From: Asparagopsis taxiformis
Taxonomy: Eukaryota; Rhodophyta; Florideophyceae; Bonnemaisoniales; Bonnemaisoniaceae
DNA length: 64,000 nucleotides
Assembly (NCBI GenBank): GCA_030407315.1
Contig: JALQPE010002008.1
Coordinates: forward strand, 115,763-179,762
Direction of reading: 5' to 3'
Shown here: positions 31,839 through 42,735 of the stretch, one piece after another
How the letters are laid out: each line of letters opens with the position of its first letter
Position numbering within the stretch: the stretch's first letter is position 1
Made by a program: the position numbers and the translations under genes
The notes under the pieces: model-generated
Database searches by the model: none
What the model saw: the letters and a program-made list of their open reading frames with translations, nothing else
Told to the model about the DNA's origin: nothing

Positions 31839-32611
31839 TGTGCAGCAACTTGTCACCGATTGCTGCTGAGATAGCGGGTTGGGGAGTGGAGTTATGCGAC
31901 GCGATGGTGTCTATGTATTTATCGAGACGGTGCAATGGGTCGGCTGATGTTTAGCGATCAATTACGAGCGGCTATTTCTCTGTTTGACTGCGAGATGTGG
32001 AATTTAAAGGAGACGAAGTGAATTTGTATTGTTTCATGACTGTTGAAGTGAAAGGGTGGGTTGATAGTGATTAGAATTGGCCTATTACAGAGGTGTGGAA
32101 TGAAATGAACCTATGTTTACTTGTTTAAGCTATGCAACTATGTCACATGTATATATGCATTGCATCAGGTCCTTTGACAAACGCATCATGCTGCCTCAAT
32201 GAATGAAGAAGCGCAAAATTGTAGAGCGTCGTCACTTATAGACGCGTATAGAAATGTTTAACAATTTCAACACATAAACTTGTGGCAATCTGGGCAAGCG
32301 GACATTGCCCCTATCATATACACGTAAGATACAAGCGTAGCTCATCAAATTAAACCAACACATCGTCCAATCAATTTCCATCAATCCAACGTACCCTAGG
32401 GTACACGTAAATGACAGCATGAAAAATTTCTTCAACAGACCCTGTGCCCTATCAAACACCGTCATCAACATGTCGACATCTGCAAAACAAACCAGTCGCA
32501 CCTTGCGCAGTGGAATATGCAAACAGCAACATGCATCCATATCCATAAATCGCCGCAATATCCAATCCACCCGCACCTGCTTCAATCGCAGCTGCGCCGA
32601 CCATCATCACC
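31839..32611. other. 773-bp divergent intergenic region
   Basis: This holds the promoters of the secreted protein gene and Rieske gene A. A T/A-rich stretch with TATATATG near 32149 is the only notable motif. No gene was seen. Confidence 0.35.
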
Positions 32612-34243
32612 ATGGCGTTTGTAACCGCGACTCTGCTGCACGCGCCGACAGCATTTTCCCCATCGACGACTCGCCGTTTCCGTCCGCGACATTCAGGCCT
32701 GTCTGTCCGCGTGTCGCGCCATGCTCGCATCCCGACTACATCCGTGTACACTGAGAAACCGGAGCACAGTTCGCCGTCTACAACGCCGGAGAAATCCAAC
32801 GAGCAGTTCAATTGGGTTGACCAATGGTATCCCGTCGCCTACGCACGCGACGTCCCGACAGATACGCCCTTCCCCTTCACGCTCTGGGATAAACCACTCG
32901 TCCTCTATCGCGACGTCCAGAAACGCTTCGTCATCATGGACGACCGCTGTCCACATCGCGCAGCGCCCCTGTCGGAGGGAAGGCTGTTCAACAGGAAAAC
33001 AGACGGTCCAGATTCTGAAGAAGAGACCATTCTGCAATGCGCGTACCATGGATGGTGTTTCAATTGCTCGGGGACATGTGTGGATATTCCGACGGTGGCG
33101 AAGGAGAAGGCGATACCAAAGGCTGCGAATATACCGAAAACGTATGCGATGCATGTGGGGCCGGGGGAATTGATATTTGTGTGGTTTGGTGATCCAGATA
33201 AGGCCGATGCGTCCAAAATACGCATACCCGAGAAGATTCGCAACACACCAGCATCCAACATACTCTACTACCGAGACCTCGCACGCTACATGCCGATCGA
33301 CATTGTAACCAACATAGAAAACCTTCTCGACCCGGCGCATGTGCAGTACGCGCACCACGGAACGGGGCAGGGCAACCGGTCGTGGATGTCGCGTCTATCG
33401 GGGGTGCGTGTATTCGCGGGCGAAGAAGAGGGGCATATCGTTGCAAAGATCCAGCGCGCCAAACAGAACAAGAACGAAACGACCGAATATCGGACGGAGA
33501 TTGATTTCCGCGCGCCGTCGCACGTGTCGTACACGGCGCCCGTGCTGCGCAAAGCGTTTCGAAAAGGCGAGGATGTAATCCTCTTCTGGCTACGTCCGGT
33601 GTCATGCTCCGAATGCATCATCTTTGTTCTCGGCGCGATTCTCAACGCGCCGCTCATCGAGCGCTGGCGACAGAATGTCGTTCCGCGCTGGTGGGAGCAC
33701 ATGCACGGTAACCTCGTTCTCGATGGCGACGCGTATCTACTGCAGCTGCAGGAACTCAACCTCATCGACGACAATTTCAAACAGTACACCAGCTGGAGAG
33801 ATAGGTACATCCTCGCCTCCGGCGGCTGGGATAACGCGGTTGTCGCGTATCGCAAGTGGATCGATGCGCATGCCGATTTGATGCCGTACGATTCGACGCC
33901 AGGCTTTCTGCGTGTCGATCCGAGGAGAGCCGATACGCAGAATCGATTCGAGACGCATACCAAGTTTTGTCCGACCTGTTTGGACGCTTTGAGGAATTTC
34001 AGAATGTTGAAATGGTTGTTGCTCGTCTCGGCTGCCGCTGCTGCTGTCGCGTGCGTGTTGTCAGCCGTGCTCTATTCGGCGCTGCGGACCTCGGTGATGG
34101 TTGATCGCTCGACGCTGGGTCGTATAGGTGGCTGGGGATTTGGCGTCGCGATTGTTTGTCTGATTGGCGCCGCGATTGCGCAGTGGTTTGTCCAGGGATT
34201 CTTGTATACGGAACGCGCGCAGCGGTTGCAGATTAGTGAGTGA
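32612..34243 (+). CDS. Plastid Rieske oxygenase, PaO/TIC55/PTC52-like (paralogue A)
   Basis: The 543-residue protein starts MAFVTATLLHAPTAF, a plastid-transit-like N-terminus rich in Ser/Thr/Arg. The Rieske centre is CPHRAAPLSEGR (Cys113, His115) plus CAYHGWCF (Cys143, His146). The mononuclear iron motif ENLLDPAHVQYAHHG follows. Near the end is CPTC, the CxxC that in this family is a thioredoxin target, and two membrane helices (WLLLVSAAAAAVACVLSAVLY and FGVAIVCLIGAAIAQWF). Known relatives oxidise chlorophyll-related tetrapyrroles or sit at the inner plastid envelope. Which reaction this one performs cannot be told. A tandem paralogue lies 1.2 kb downstream and shares a near-identical Rieske tract. 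Confidence 0.9.
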   Translation: MAFVTATLLHAPTAFSPSTTRRFRPRHSGLSVRVSRHARIPTTSVYTEKPEHSSPSTTPEKSNEQFNWVDQWYPVAYARDVPTDTPFPFTLWDKPLVLYRDVQKRFVIMDDRCPHRAAPLSEGRLFNRKTDGPDSEEETILQCAYHGWCFNCSGTCVDIPTVAKEKAIPKAANIPKTYAMHVGPGELIFVWFGDPDKADASKIRIPEKIRNTPASNILYYRDLARYMPIDIVTNIENLLDPAHVQYAHHGTGQGNRSWMSRLSGVRVFAGEEEGHIVAKIQRAKQNKNETTEYRTEIDFRAPSHVSYTAPVLRKAFRKGEDVILFWLRPVSCSECIIFVLGAILNAPLIERWRQNVVPRWWEHMHGNLVLDGDAYLLQLQELNLIDDNFKQYTSWRDRYILASGGWDNAVVAYRKWIDAHADLMPYDSTPGFLRVDPRRADTQNRFETHTKFCPTCLDALRNFRMLKWLLLVSAAAAAVACVLSAVLYSALRTSVMVDRSTLGRIGGWGFGVAIVCLIGAAIAQWFVQGFLYTERAQRLQISE

Positions 34244-35442
34244 GCGAACGAACGAACGAGGTTTGTTTTGGTCGTTGCTTTGTGATTTGTTTATCGTGCT
34301 TTGCGTTGATGTTTAGTTTATTGGGTTAGCTTGAGTCAGCGACTCGAAATTGTTCAAGTATCAGGGAAGGGAGATTGATCGTACTGTAGTGCTTCTGCGG
34401 ATTGGGAGATGGGAAACAGCCAGCCGTAGCTTGTTACTCGTCTTGAATAAATTTTCTTCGTCAAGAATCGGCCCTGCCAATATTCCCGGGCGCTGGCCCC
34501 CAGTTACGATGCTGAGGAAAACTGGATTTTTTCGTGCTTTTCCGACCAATTCTCTGTACCACAAGGTCATCTGGGAGATTGTCATCCGCAATTGTTTTGC
34601 GCTTGTGATGTTGTGGATGGAACAACCGAAGATGTGAATTATGAACATCAACAGTTGAGTTGCTTGTACCAACCTGCACTTTCGCAAACTACTCTGTCTT
34701 TTCATATGAAAAGGTTGATATTGCAGAAGAATTTTGTCTTATAGACGCTAGATGGATTGGTTTCGCGCGTCAGCATTGCCAAAATTGCATCCGTGCTGGT
34801 ACCAGAGTTTAGATCTGGGCTCACAGCATGGATAGATGTGTACGAAACATCTGCCCAACACAAGTGCAGGACACAAGCGTGTTCGAAGCTTCCAATCCAA
34901 CGTCGCCGCGCGTTAGCTTTGCACTCCAATACTACAGAGGCAGTATGTACTTATGTCTCGACAAGCATTGTGAAGCAGCAGAGGGAAACTTGTTCCACAA
35001 AATTGCACGCCATCCCGCTCTCCGACTTTCAGGATATATCCAAATTACCTCAGTATCCACGTATGCCCCCAGAACATATGCGACATATCTGTCAAGTCGT
35101 CGCAGACCGACCATTCGAATTCCCGTCGCGATGAAATTTCAACTGAAAAACCGCAACTCCAAAGGCCTCCGCCCCATCTCGATTCGGCGAATCCGATTGG
35201 CCAAGCATTACTGACAGATATGTCACAAACGCAAGTCACGCAGAAATTTCCGAGATCACTCTTGAGATCAAGAGATGAGATATAGCTACTCCCAATCACA
35301 TTCCAGAATCCGCACCGTCTGCTGCAGGCGCTCACCGCTGTGATCGCACATCAAACACATGGACTTGTCTTCTACACACAAACCGCCAGCTCGACACTCC
35401 ACACGACAACAATCCCCCGTTAATCGCCGCCACCAATCCACA
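34244..35442. other. 1.2-kb spacer between the two Rieske paralogues
   Basis: Right after the stop of gene A comes a short GAAC-type repeat (gcgaacgaacgaacgagg near 34244). The rest has only short unrecognised frames and does not resemble either gene. Confidence 0.4.
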
Positions 35443-37065
35443 ATGGCCTTCATCACATCGACGCCCACCATCTCCCGATCCTCCTTCACACCGACAGCCA
35501 CAGCCCGCAGACGCCTAATCCCCCGCGGCACCACCCCAACCCGGGCACGAAACTCGCGTATTCCCGCCGCATCCATCTCGTCCCCGCCTCCTCTACCCGA
35601 CACTGCGTCGTCGACCGACCAATCTCCAACCGCGCCGTTCAATTGGGTTGACCAATGGTATCCCGTCGCCTTCGCACGCGACGTCCCGACAGACACCCCC
35701 TTCCCCTTCACGCTCTGGGATAAACCACTCGTCCTCTATCGCGACGTCCAGAAACGCTTCGTCATCATGGACGACCGCTGTCCACATCGCGCAGCGCCCC
35801 TGTCGGAGGGAAGGCTGTTCAACAGGAAAACAGACGGTCCAGATTCTGAAGAAGAGACCATTCTGCAATGCGCGTACCATGGGTGGTGTTTCAATTGTTC
35901 GGGGACATGTGTGGATATTCCGACGGTGGCGAAGGAGAAGGCGATACCAAGGGCTGCGAATATACCGAAAACGTATGCGATGCATGTGGGGCCGGGGGAA
36001 TTGATATTTGTGTGGTTTGGTGATCCAGATAAGGCAGATATGTCCAAGCTCCGAATTCCTAAAGTATTAAGATCGAACGATCCAGCGCAGCGCGTCATAT
36101 TGTATCGACGGATGTCAAGAGAAGTACCACTTGATTTGGTAACTAATCTCGAAAACTTAATTGACCCCGCACATGTCCAATTTGCACACCACGGAACCGG
36201 GCAGGGGAATCGCGCGTGGATGTCACGTCTATCAGGTGTGACAGTACTTTCCGAACAGGACGAAGGCATTATTCGTGCCGGGATTATCCGTCCGCGACGC
36301 AACGACAGCGATCCGATCGAGTATAGAACCGAGGTTGATTTCGAGGCGCCATCATTCATCTCCTATTACACGCCGTTTCGCAAAGGTGGCCACCAAATGG
36401 TCGTGATTTGGCAACGGCCCGTGTCGCGCTCACGGTCGGTCCTATTCCCCATGGCTATCAAAGCAAATTTGCCCAAATGGCTGATGTTCAGACAGTCGAT
36501 CACTCCGGAGTGGTGGGAGCATATGAAAGGCAACTTGATCCTCGATGGCGATACTTACCTACTGCAACTGCAAGAGAAGAATATCCATGATGCACAGCAG
36601 CAGGGGTACGGAGATTGGAGGCAAAATTATACATTTGCTGCGGGCGAATGGGACACGGCTGTGATCGCATTGCGGAAGTGGATTGATAAACATGCAAGTA
36701 CAATGCCATATGACTCAGTAGCTGGTTACGCTCCGGTCGCTGATCCCAAACGTGAAGTGGCGCATGACCGATTCGAGAATCATACCAAGAATTGCTTGAT
36801 TTGTACACGTGCATTGCGAAGATTCCGCATGTTGAGATTGGTGATGCTCATATTGGCAGCCATGACTGCTTGGATCTGTCTGGCAGCAATGGTGCTCTAT
36901 GTCAGTTTGAAAGAATCGGGCATTAATACTGGCGCTTTGATCACAACGGGCGTCGTATCGCTGCTCGTCGGTATTGTAGCTGTCGCGGTTGCCAGATTGG
37001 CGCAGTGGTTTGTGGAGGCCTTTGTGTATACGGAGCGCGCGCAATGGCTGCATGCTACGCAGTAA
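35443..37065 (+). CDS. Plastid Rieske oxygenase, PaO/TIC55/PTC52-like (paralogue B)
   Basis: The 540-residue protein aligns with gene A from end to end. I took the ATG at 35443 (MAFITSTPTISRSSF) because it matches the start of A. An upstream in-frame ATG at 35359 would add 28 residues ahead of a second Met. The Rieske ligands fall at the same numbers (Cys113, His115, Cys143, His146). The iron site is ENLIDPAHVQFAHHG, the redox motif is CLIC, and two C-terminal membrane helices follow. Outside the shared tract the two proteins are clearly different, so they may act on different substrates. Tandem orientation indicates origin by duplication. Confidence 0.9.
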   Translation: MAFITSTPTISRSSFTPTATARRRLIPRGTTPTRARNSRIPAASISSPPPLPDTASSTDQSPTAPFNWVDQWYPVAFARDVPTDTPFPFTLWDKPLVLYRDVQKRFVIMDDRCPHRAAPLSEGRLFNRKTDGPDSEEETILQCAYHGWCFNCSGTCVDIPTVAKEKAIPRAANIPKTYAMHVGPGELIFVWFGDPDKADMSKLRIPKVLRSNDPAQRVILYRRMSREVPLDLVTNLENLIDPAHVQFAHHGTGQGNRAWMSRLSGVTVLSEQDEGIIRAGIIRPRRNDSDPIEYRTEVDFEAPSFISYYTPFRKGGHQMVVIWQRPVSRSRSVLFPMAIKANLPKWLMFRQSITPEWWEHMKGNLILDGDTYLLQLQEKNIHDAQQQGYGDWRQNYTFAAGEWDTAVIALRKWIDKHASTMPYDSVAGYAPVADPKREVAHDRFENHTKNCLICTRALRRFRMLRLVMLILAAMTAWICLAAMVLYVSLKESGINTGALITTGVVSLLVGIVAVAVARLAQWFVEAFVYTERAQWLHATQ

Positions 37066-37141
37066 GGACGTGCTTGTAAACTTTGTGGTTGGTAGATGAG
37101 TATGAAATTGATTTTTGATTGAGATGGCTAGATCAGGTTTG

Positions 37142-37517
37142 TGTTGGGATATTCATATAACCAGGCGACATGCCAACTCTAGTGTCTGCGCAGGCACAGC
37201 ATTCTTTATAGCGTGAGTTCGATTCTCACAAGCACCGCTGCATCATAACTTATTCAGCACGGCGACGCAACTACCGCCAAGTACATTACAGCGACGACAA
37301 ATCCCGCTACGACAAGTCAACAACAAGACTCTTATCTATTCAAGACAGGCTCCAACGCCTCCTACCGCTTCACCGCTTGCCCAGGGAGTGGGGGCGTGTT
37401 GGGATATTTATATCCCTCATCTCCTCCCTGGCCAATTGGCTCCGCTCCGTTGGGATATCCATATACCAGGCGACATGCCAACTCTAGTGTCTGCGCAAGT
37501 ACAACATTCTTTATAGT
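37142..37517. repeat. Short direct repeats, possible TRIM-like LTR element remnant
   Basis: A ~70-bp sequence beginning TTGGGATATTCATATAACC and ending CATTCTTTATAG occurs at about 37143-37211 and again, with a few changes, at about 37440-37517. A third partial start (TGTTGGGATATTTATAT) sits near 37398, just after a purine-rich run (AGGGAGTGGGGGCG) that could be a polypurine tract. Directly after the first copy is a tRNA T-arm-like sequence (GTGAG, TTCGATT, CTCAC). Two near-identical ends around ~230 bp without coding capacity suggest a small non-autonomous LTR element. Confidence 0.5.
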
Positions 37518-37520
37518 CTA

Positions 37521-38624
37521 ACAGTTTGTGCGTAGTTTATTTAGAGTTTGGCGTTGAATCGCAGGAGGCCAGATTTTAATCTCGAGCAATGTACTGTAAA
37601 GTGAACTTTTCATCAAATATATATACTGTTGCGCATTGCAGAACTCTGTCAGAAGCGGGCCACTACGAGTGGTACTGTAGTTCATCGTCGTGATTCAACT
37701 GCAGTGCAACTTGAATTATATACGTGAAAGGACTCAAGTTTGGCAACGTTTATCGCGAGTTTGCACTGGGGTTCGTTTCCAGCGCAAGCGTGGAGAATGG
37801 TGCTGGAAATAGCCTATCGTGAGCGATCATCTGCGCCAACTTGCTCATGGGCCGCTACGCCAGGCGAACATCGCGTCGACGCTCAGTTGGTGCGCGTCTT
37901 TCGAGCACGAGTGGTGCTCTATTGGATCGGACGGATCGTAATGTGTCTGCTGTTCATGTTTTTCGCAGTTTACGTGTAATGTCGAGTCGCTAGTGTCTGT
38001 TATGTATGTTGTTACTAGGGAAGACGCCTCGCGAAGTTTCATGGTTTGGGAGGGCGGAGTGAGACAACAATGTTAACACCTGCAGCCACGACATCACTTC
38101 ATCGGTTCTTCCATCTTCGATGCCGCTGAAGGCAGACGAGCTGCGGACAAATAGTACATGGTTTTATTCTCGCACACTTGGTCCATCCTCCTGTCCGGCC
38201 CTCGATAGATACGTCTCAAGTAGGTGAATGTCGGATAAGTCCCCTATGGTCGAAAAAAGAAGCACGATAGCCGCCGCGCGCATGTAGAGTAATAGAATAG
38301 TTGAATTCAAAATCGTCCATATTGTTTCTGGGCACAACGTTAAGCATGTACTGTGGCCTGTGATGAAAGCTGTAAAATATGATGTTTTCCAGGCAAACAA
38401 CAAACTATGTTCCGGTATGCTAAAGCCACTCGCGTGTACTACACGAAATTCTGTAATTCACGTGGGACACCAATGCTTCCTGCATATGCCCCTATGCCGC
38501 TCCGTATCAAAATCAGTGTGCAACGAAGCAACAACTAATTCCAGCTTTCCTTCACGGATTGAATCAAACAGTGTCCATCTGCCGACCAGCACTATCACGA
38601 TATCTCCAACTCCCACCCTCGCAA
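37521..38624. other. 1.1-kb spacer
   Basis: No confident gene. A short frame ending at 37979 has a hydrophobic C-terminus (VVLYWIGRIVMCLLFMFFAVYV) but no good start and no recognised family, so I did not call it. Confidence 0.35.
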
Positions 38625-39686
38625 ATGACCGAAGTCGAAACCAAACGACTCGGCGCATATCTACGCAGAATACCAATGCGTCTCGTAGTTGTCTTCGCAT
38701 TCAGCGCGCTTCTAAGCGTGCTTCTAACACATACGCTGCATCGCGTTCTTGACAAACCTATCATCGAGGTACGCACCGAACAGCTACCTTGTGCCAAACC
38801 GTCATGTCCACCGCAGGTTCCGTGCGCAAAACCGACGTGTACAGAGGCTATCGGACGCTCATGTCCCAGCGAAAAGTATCTGACAATTGAACTGGACTCG
38901 AGAGGCGGCGGTGGCGCGGGACGCCAATCAGCATCGAGGGTTAACAGCTTTTTCCAAAACCCACTCGTGCTGGATGCCAAGGAAGATCTGCTCGCGTTCA
39001 CGGGACTCAATGAGGAGGAGATGATGCAGCGCGTTCAAAGAGAGGGGATCCATCATTTCAAAGTAGAGCATCGCTTCTTCGCGCCTGAATCGACACGAGA
39101 GCTTGCGCTGTATTATCGTTCATCCACGGCGTATCTATGGGGAAATGTCGTGCATCCCGCCTTGAATATCTCGCTGCTGAATCTGACGCAGGCGGACGGG
39201 CCTATGCTCGACTACAGCGGCGGGGTGGGTAGTACGTGTCTGGCGCTTGCGTTGCGTGGAATTCGATGTGTGTATTTCGGTATCGGGCTGATGGAGTTTG
39301 AATTTGCGCAGTTTCGAATGAAGAGACATGGCGTTTCGCATCTGGTGCACTTTGTCAAGCCGTACTCAATGACGGATGGTTCGTATAAATTCGACCCCGT
39401 GTACAGCTTGAAACTAGGTGAGACACTCACGGAACCGCTTGGTGGCGCGTTTGCACTAGATGTTTTTGAACATATACCGGACTATCACATTACTGCTGGA
39501 CATATCGTGTCGTTGATTCGACCGGGTGGTAAGTTGTTCGAGAACAGCCCGTTTGATGATAATTCGGCTGGTGACACGGAGATTCATCTCAAGGCTACGA
39601 TGCCGCTTCAGGAGGCCCTGAGGGGGATGACATATCGAGAGAGAATTGCGACAGATCCTGTGGTTAATATATGGATTAAAGATTAA
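38625..39686 (+). CDS. Type II membrane protein with methyltransferase-like domain
   Basis: The 353-residue protein starts at the first in-frame ATG (MTEVETKRL). One membrane helix near residues 17-37 (MRLVVVFAFSALLSVLLTHTL) precedes a Cys/Pro-rich stem (CAKPSCPPQVPCAKPTC), which suggests a type II, Golgi-style topology. The lumenal domain has a motif-I-like segment (MLDYSGGVGSTCLALALRGIRCVYFG), then FALDVFEHIPD and IVSLIRPGGKLFENSPF, the order expected of a SAM-dependent Rossmann methyltransferase. A sulfated-polysaccharide or glycan methyltransferase would fit the topology in a red alga, but the substrate is not shown by the sequence. Confidence 0.68.
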   Translation: MTEVETKRLGAYLRRIPMRLVVVFAFSALLSVLLTHTLHRVLDKPIIEVRTEQLPCAKPSCPPQVPCAKPTCTEAIGRSCPSEKYLTIELDSRGGGGAGRQSASRVNSFFQNPLVLDAKEDLLAFTGLNEEEMMQRVQREGIHHFKVEHRFFAPESTRELALYYRSSTAYLWGNVVHPALNISLLNLTQADGPMLDYSGGVGSTCLALALRGIRCVYFGIGLMEFEFAQFRMKRHGVSHLVHFVKPYSMTDGSYKFDPVYSLKLGETLTEPLGGAFALDVFEHIPDYHITAGHIVSLIRPGGKLFENSPFDDNSAGDTEIHLKATMPLQEALRGMTYRERIATDPVVNIWIKD

Positions 39687-39972
39687 CAGTATCTGCTGCA
39701 ACTTTGCGTTTTAACAGGAGCGTTTGGGGGTGCGATAAGTGGGGAGATGTCGTATGACAAGTGTGGAATAAAATTTGGGAGTCTGGATTTTAAAAACTTT
39801 TGTAATTTCATACCCCAGCCTAAACGGCGTGGCCAGTGTTATGTTGTGATATCCCCGTGCCTTCTTTATTTGAGGTTGGCTCGTCGGCGATGTTTAAATA
39901 CGACTTGTTCTAGTTACTGTAAGAGTATGCTGTAATGTTGTGATCATCGGACGGGCGGTGCTTACGTGTTAG

Positions 39973-40186
39973 TGTTGTCATCTGGTCTGGCGCCTTTGTG
40001 GGTTGTTTGGCGTCCTGACAGCCAGCCAACACCTTTCATAAGAGAGTTTTGACAACACAAAAGTGGGAGCAGTATTTGACGAATAACTCTACTTACACCT
40101 TCTTACAGTATCATCCTCACCGTATAAATACTCGCCGCCAGCGGACACAAGACAATAACAGAGCACAATCGAACTGATCATCAACA
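39973..40186 (+). mobile_element. 5' LTR of a Ty1/copia-like element
   Basis: It starts TGTTG and ends CAACA (perfect 5-bp terminal inversion) and is directly followed by a copia-type primer-binding site. A TATA-like CGTATAAATAC lies near 40120. Length 214 bp. I found no matching 3' LTR inside the window. Confidence 0.7.
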
Positions 40187-40200
40187 GGTTATGCGCCCAG
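40187..40200 (+). promoter_or_regulatory. Primer-binding site, tRNA-iMet half type
   Basis: GGTTATGCGCCCAG starts at the base after the LTR. It is complementary to the anticodon stem-loop half of an initiator methionine tRNA except for one position, as in Drosophila copia, where priming is from the internal cut end of the tRNA rather than the 3' CCA. Confidence 0.65.
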
Positions 40201-40280
40201 TAACCTAACCACTACGCCTCAAGTTGCCCACACGACTGCCCAATCCGGCGACCACTTTCCCGCCCTTGCAGTGAAGAGCG

Positions 40281-41242
40281 ATGATCCATCCCGCTACAAC
40301 ACTCTGGCGAAGACCAATCCCGCCCACACCACTTGACCAGCCAATCCCGGAAACGGACAAGCCATATTACACCCCTCCCGAAATGACAGATCAACCCCAC
40401 CCCACAGAACATCAACCCACACCTCCACTGGCGATCCAACACCAACTCGAAATTCCAACACTCACATCCACCAATTACATCCCATGGGCATTAGTGTCGA
40501 ACACTTTGCCCGCACACAGAACGTAATCTACTACCTATTCAACCCCATCCCTGTCGCTGACCAACATCTGTCCTTCGAAACTCACCTCACATATCATACA
40601 AAAGCACAACTCCTTGTGATCACTACACTCTCCCTTGAAATTCTCAAACATTTCACAGAGACCGAACTTAAAGGCCCTATGCACCTCCTCTATGCTAAGA
40701 TCAAACACAAAGCAACTACACCAGACTCACAAGATACTCATGACCACCTCCGCAGGCTGGCTCGGAACAAAACTTGGGATCCGTCCTACACTGTGACTGA
40801 ATACGTCAAAAATCATCAAGACGTCCGAACCCGTATGATAAAAGCTTGCTATCCAGAGATTGAAGACGAGCACACCACGCTTCGATTCATCATTGAAGGC
40901 CTCGAACCTCACCCAGAGTGGACCAACCTTCTACACACATTCTCTTCCCACCAGGACATCCATCCAGGCCACCCCCTCATTCGACCAAGTTGTCGCTATG
41001 ATGGTACGTCATGGTGACATCACCAAACGATCCACTCCCCCCGCTCATTTTCGTCTTCCACGGCCAGCTACCAATCAGCGCGCTCGTTTTAACAGACGCA
41101 CATTCCACCAAACTTCCCACTCCCCCGGCTCCCGCCCATATCGCATCAACCGCCCCCATAGGTTCCACCCCACGACCCACATCCCGTCACCACCCGGATA
41201 TTTTGGTCCTTGGTGCACATTTCACGACACTCACACACAAAC
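40281..41242 (+). pseudogene. Ty1/copia gag, broken (first part)
   Basis: The leader is followed by a gag-type sequence: LTSTNYIPWALVSNTL (the NYxxW motif of copia gag), NVIYYLFNPIPVADQHLSFETHL, a helix-rich region (SLEILKHFTETELKGPMHLLYAKI), and TPSFDQVVAMMVRHG. It ends in a Cys/His segment (WCTFHDTHTQTT) at the insertion point. Two frame changes (near 40510 and 40970) break it. The frame is interrupted at 41243-41247 by inserted elements and resumes at 55982. Confidence 0.7.
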
Positions 41243-41978
41243 CACATTGTGGGACTCGTCCCGTATTGCGCTGCGAGCGGTCGCGGGAGGGACAATTCCA
41301 GGCGTCTGGAATGGGCGCCAGGAAGGGTCGCTTAAGCGGTACGCTCGAGAGCGTGAGTGGGTGCTCGATAGGGAATCAGCCGCGAAGAGCCGCGTTGGGA
41401 ATCAATGGCCGCGGTGACGTGGCAAGGCAATTGTCGCCCAAGGGCGAATGGGCGCGTGCCGCCTTGCATTGGCACCGGGCCACATTGCTTGCGCGGGACC
41501 CTTCGGCGAGCGTGCAACGTGTAGCGATATAGGCGCGATTAGTCACACACGTGTGCGAGCGGAGGATTCTCCCGTTACAGTTGTGCACGTGTACGTTACG
41601 GCTAGCCGTTTCTATTAGTTTACACGTAGCAACGTAGCAGCTTACTCTGTAAGGCCCCTGGGCCACATAAACACCCCACAAGGTCCATTGGACGCCGGAC
41701 CGGGACCATTGGTCCTGGTCCGGTCCCGGCAGTCTCGTTGACCATTTAAAGTCAACGGATTGACCACTAAGCTACAATAAAGGCAGATCGTCTCGGTTCC
41801 AAATCTTTCGACCGTGGTCGTTTAACTTACAACTAGACGGCGGCGGCAGTTACCTTACCGGATACCCGCTGCTCCGTTTCGATCTCCAATTGGGGATCGC
41901 TCGCACATTTCCCCAATTGCCCGCCGCGAGCCTCCTCCGGCGGGGGTGCACGTGGATTGCCCTAGGGCATTTCGTCTC

Positions 41979-42636
41979 TGTAGTATACGTGGCAATTCCG
42001 AAATTGCAAATATTTACGTTTTTCCGCGGAATTCGAATTTCGCCGGATACGACCGGCGACAGCAATGAACGAACATTGCTGGCGCATGCGCGCGCGCAAC
42101 CTGCACACGTGTGCAACGAACGTATTGGCAACGGCCAACGGACCAACGGGTCCCTACGTGTGACCCACAAGGTCCCTTCCCATTCGGGGACGTTACGAGC
42201 AGTGTTTACACTGTAAAGCGATGCCATCGTGGCTATATAGGTATTGGCATCGTGCCGGGAGGGAAAGGGGACAAGACAACGATCGAGCAACGGCTCTAGT
42301 CTACGACTGACTTCTACGTTTACGTTTACGTTTTGCCTAACGAGGCCTCGTCTCCGTCGAGCTGCGTACTCCCTACCCATCGCCGCACGTAAGGCTGATT
42401 GCGTGTAGTGCCTCCGGGCTTGGTTGAGAGCGCCTCCGGTGACGTGCCACCTCGTTTACCGAACGTAATCCTCACGTGGATTGTTGCGTCGTGACGCTCG
42501 TGTCTACTCGCTAACCTATCTCTACCTTTCTACCTAACATACAGTCAAACACCAGCGGGTGGACTGCTCGTTTCGTTTCGTAAGGACAGCGTGTCCGTAG
42601 CTCGTACCAGCTATCTAGAACTAACGTGGTTCCACA
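41979..42636 (+). repeat. 5' LTR of the chromovirus
   Basis: 658 bp, TGTAGTATACG...GTTCCACA. A TATA-like GGCTATATAGG lies near 42232. The flanking duplication base block GTCTC lies at 41974-41978. Confidence 0.92.
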
Positions 42637-42637
42637 C

Positions 42638-42653
42638 TGGTCTCTCGACCTAG
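42638..42653 (+). promoter_or_regulatory. Chromovirus primer-binding site
   Basis: One base after the LTR comes TGGTCTCTCGACCTAG, which begins with the TGG complementary to a tRNA 3' CCA. The priming tRNA would have a 3' end like GGTCGAGAGACCA. I did not identify which tRNA this is. Confidence 0.6.
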
Positions 42654-42735
42654 AAGTTGCTACGAGCATAACGATAACCAACGAGGTTGAGCTCTTTTAC
42701 GTTAACGAAAAGCTACGTGCTACAGACGACGGTCT

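Noticed and set aside
37164..37236. A tRNA gene ending with the T-arm at 37213-37229
   Set aside because: No 5' acceptor strand pairs with AAGCACC, and no D-arm or anticodon arm can be folded upstream.
37740..37979. A small membrane protein gene
   Set aside because: It has a hydrophobic end, but the frame opens with a TTG, the internal ATG context is poor, and no relatives are recognised.
41248..41978. Taking this stretch as part of the chromovirus 5' LTR
   Set aside because: The 3' LTR has no counterpart of it, and the perfect GTCTC duplication plus matching ends place the LTR start at 41979. The stretch belongs to the outer solo LTR.
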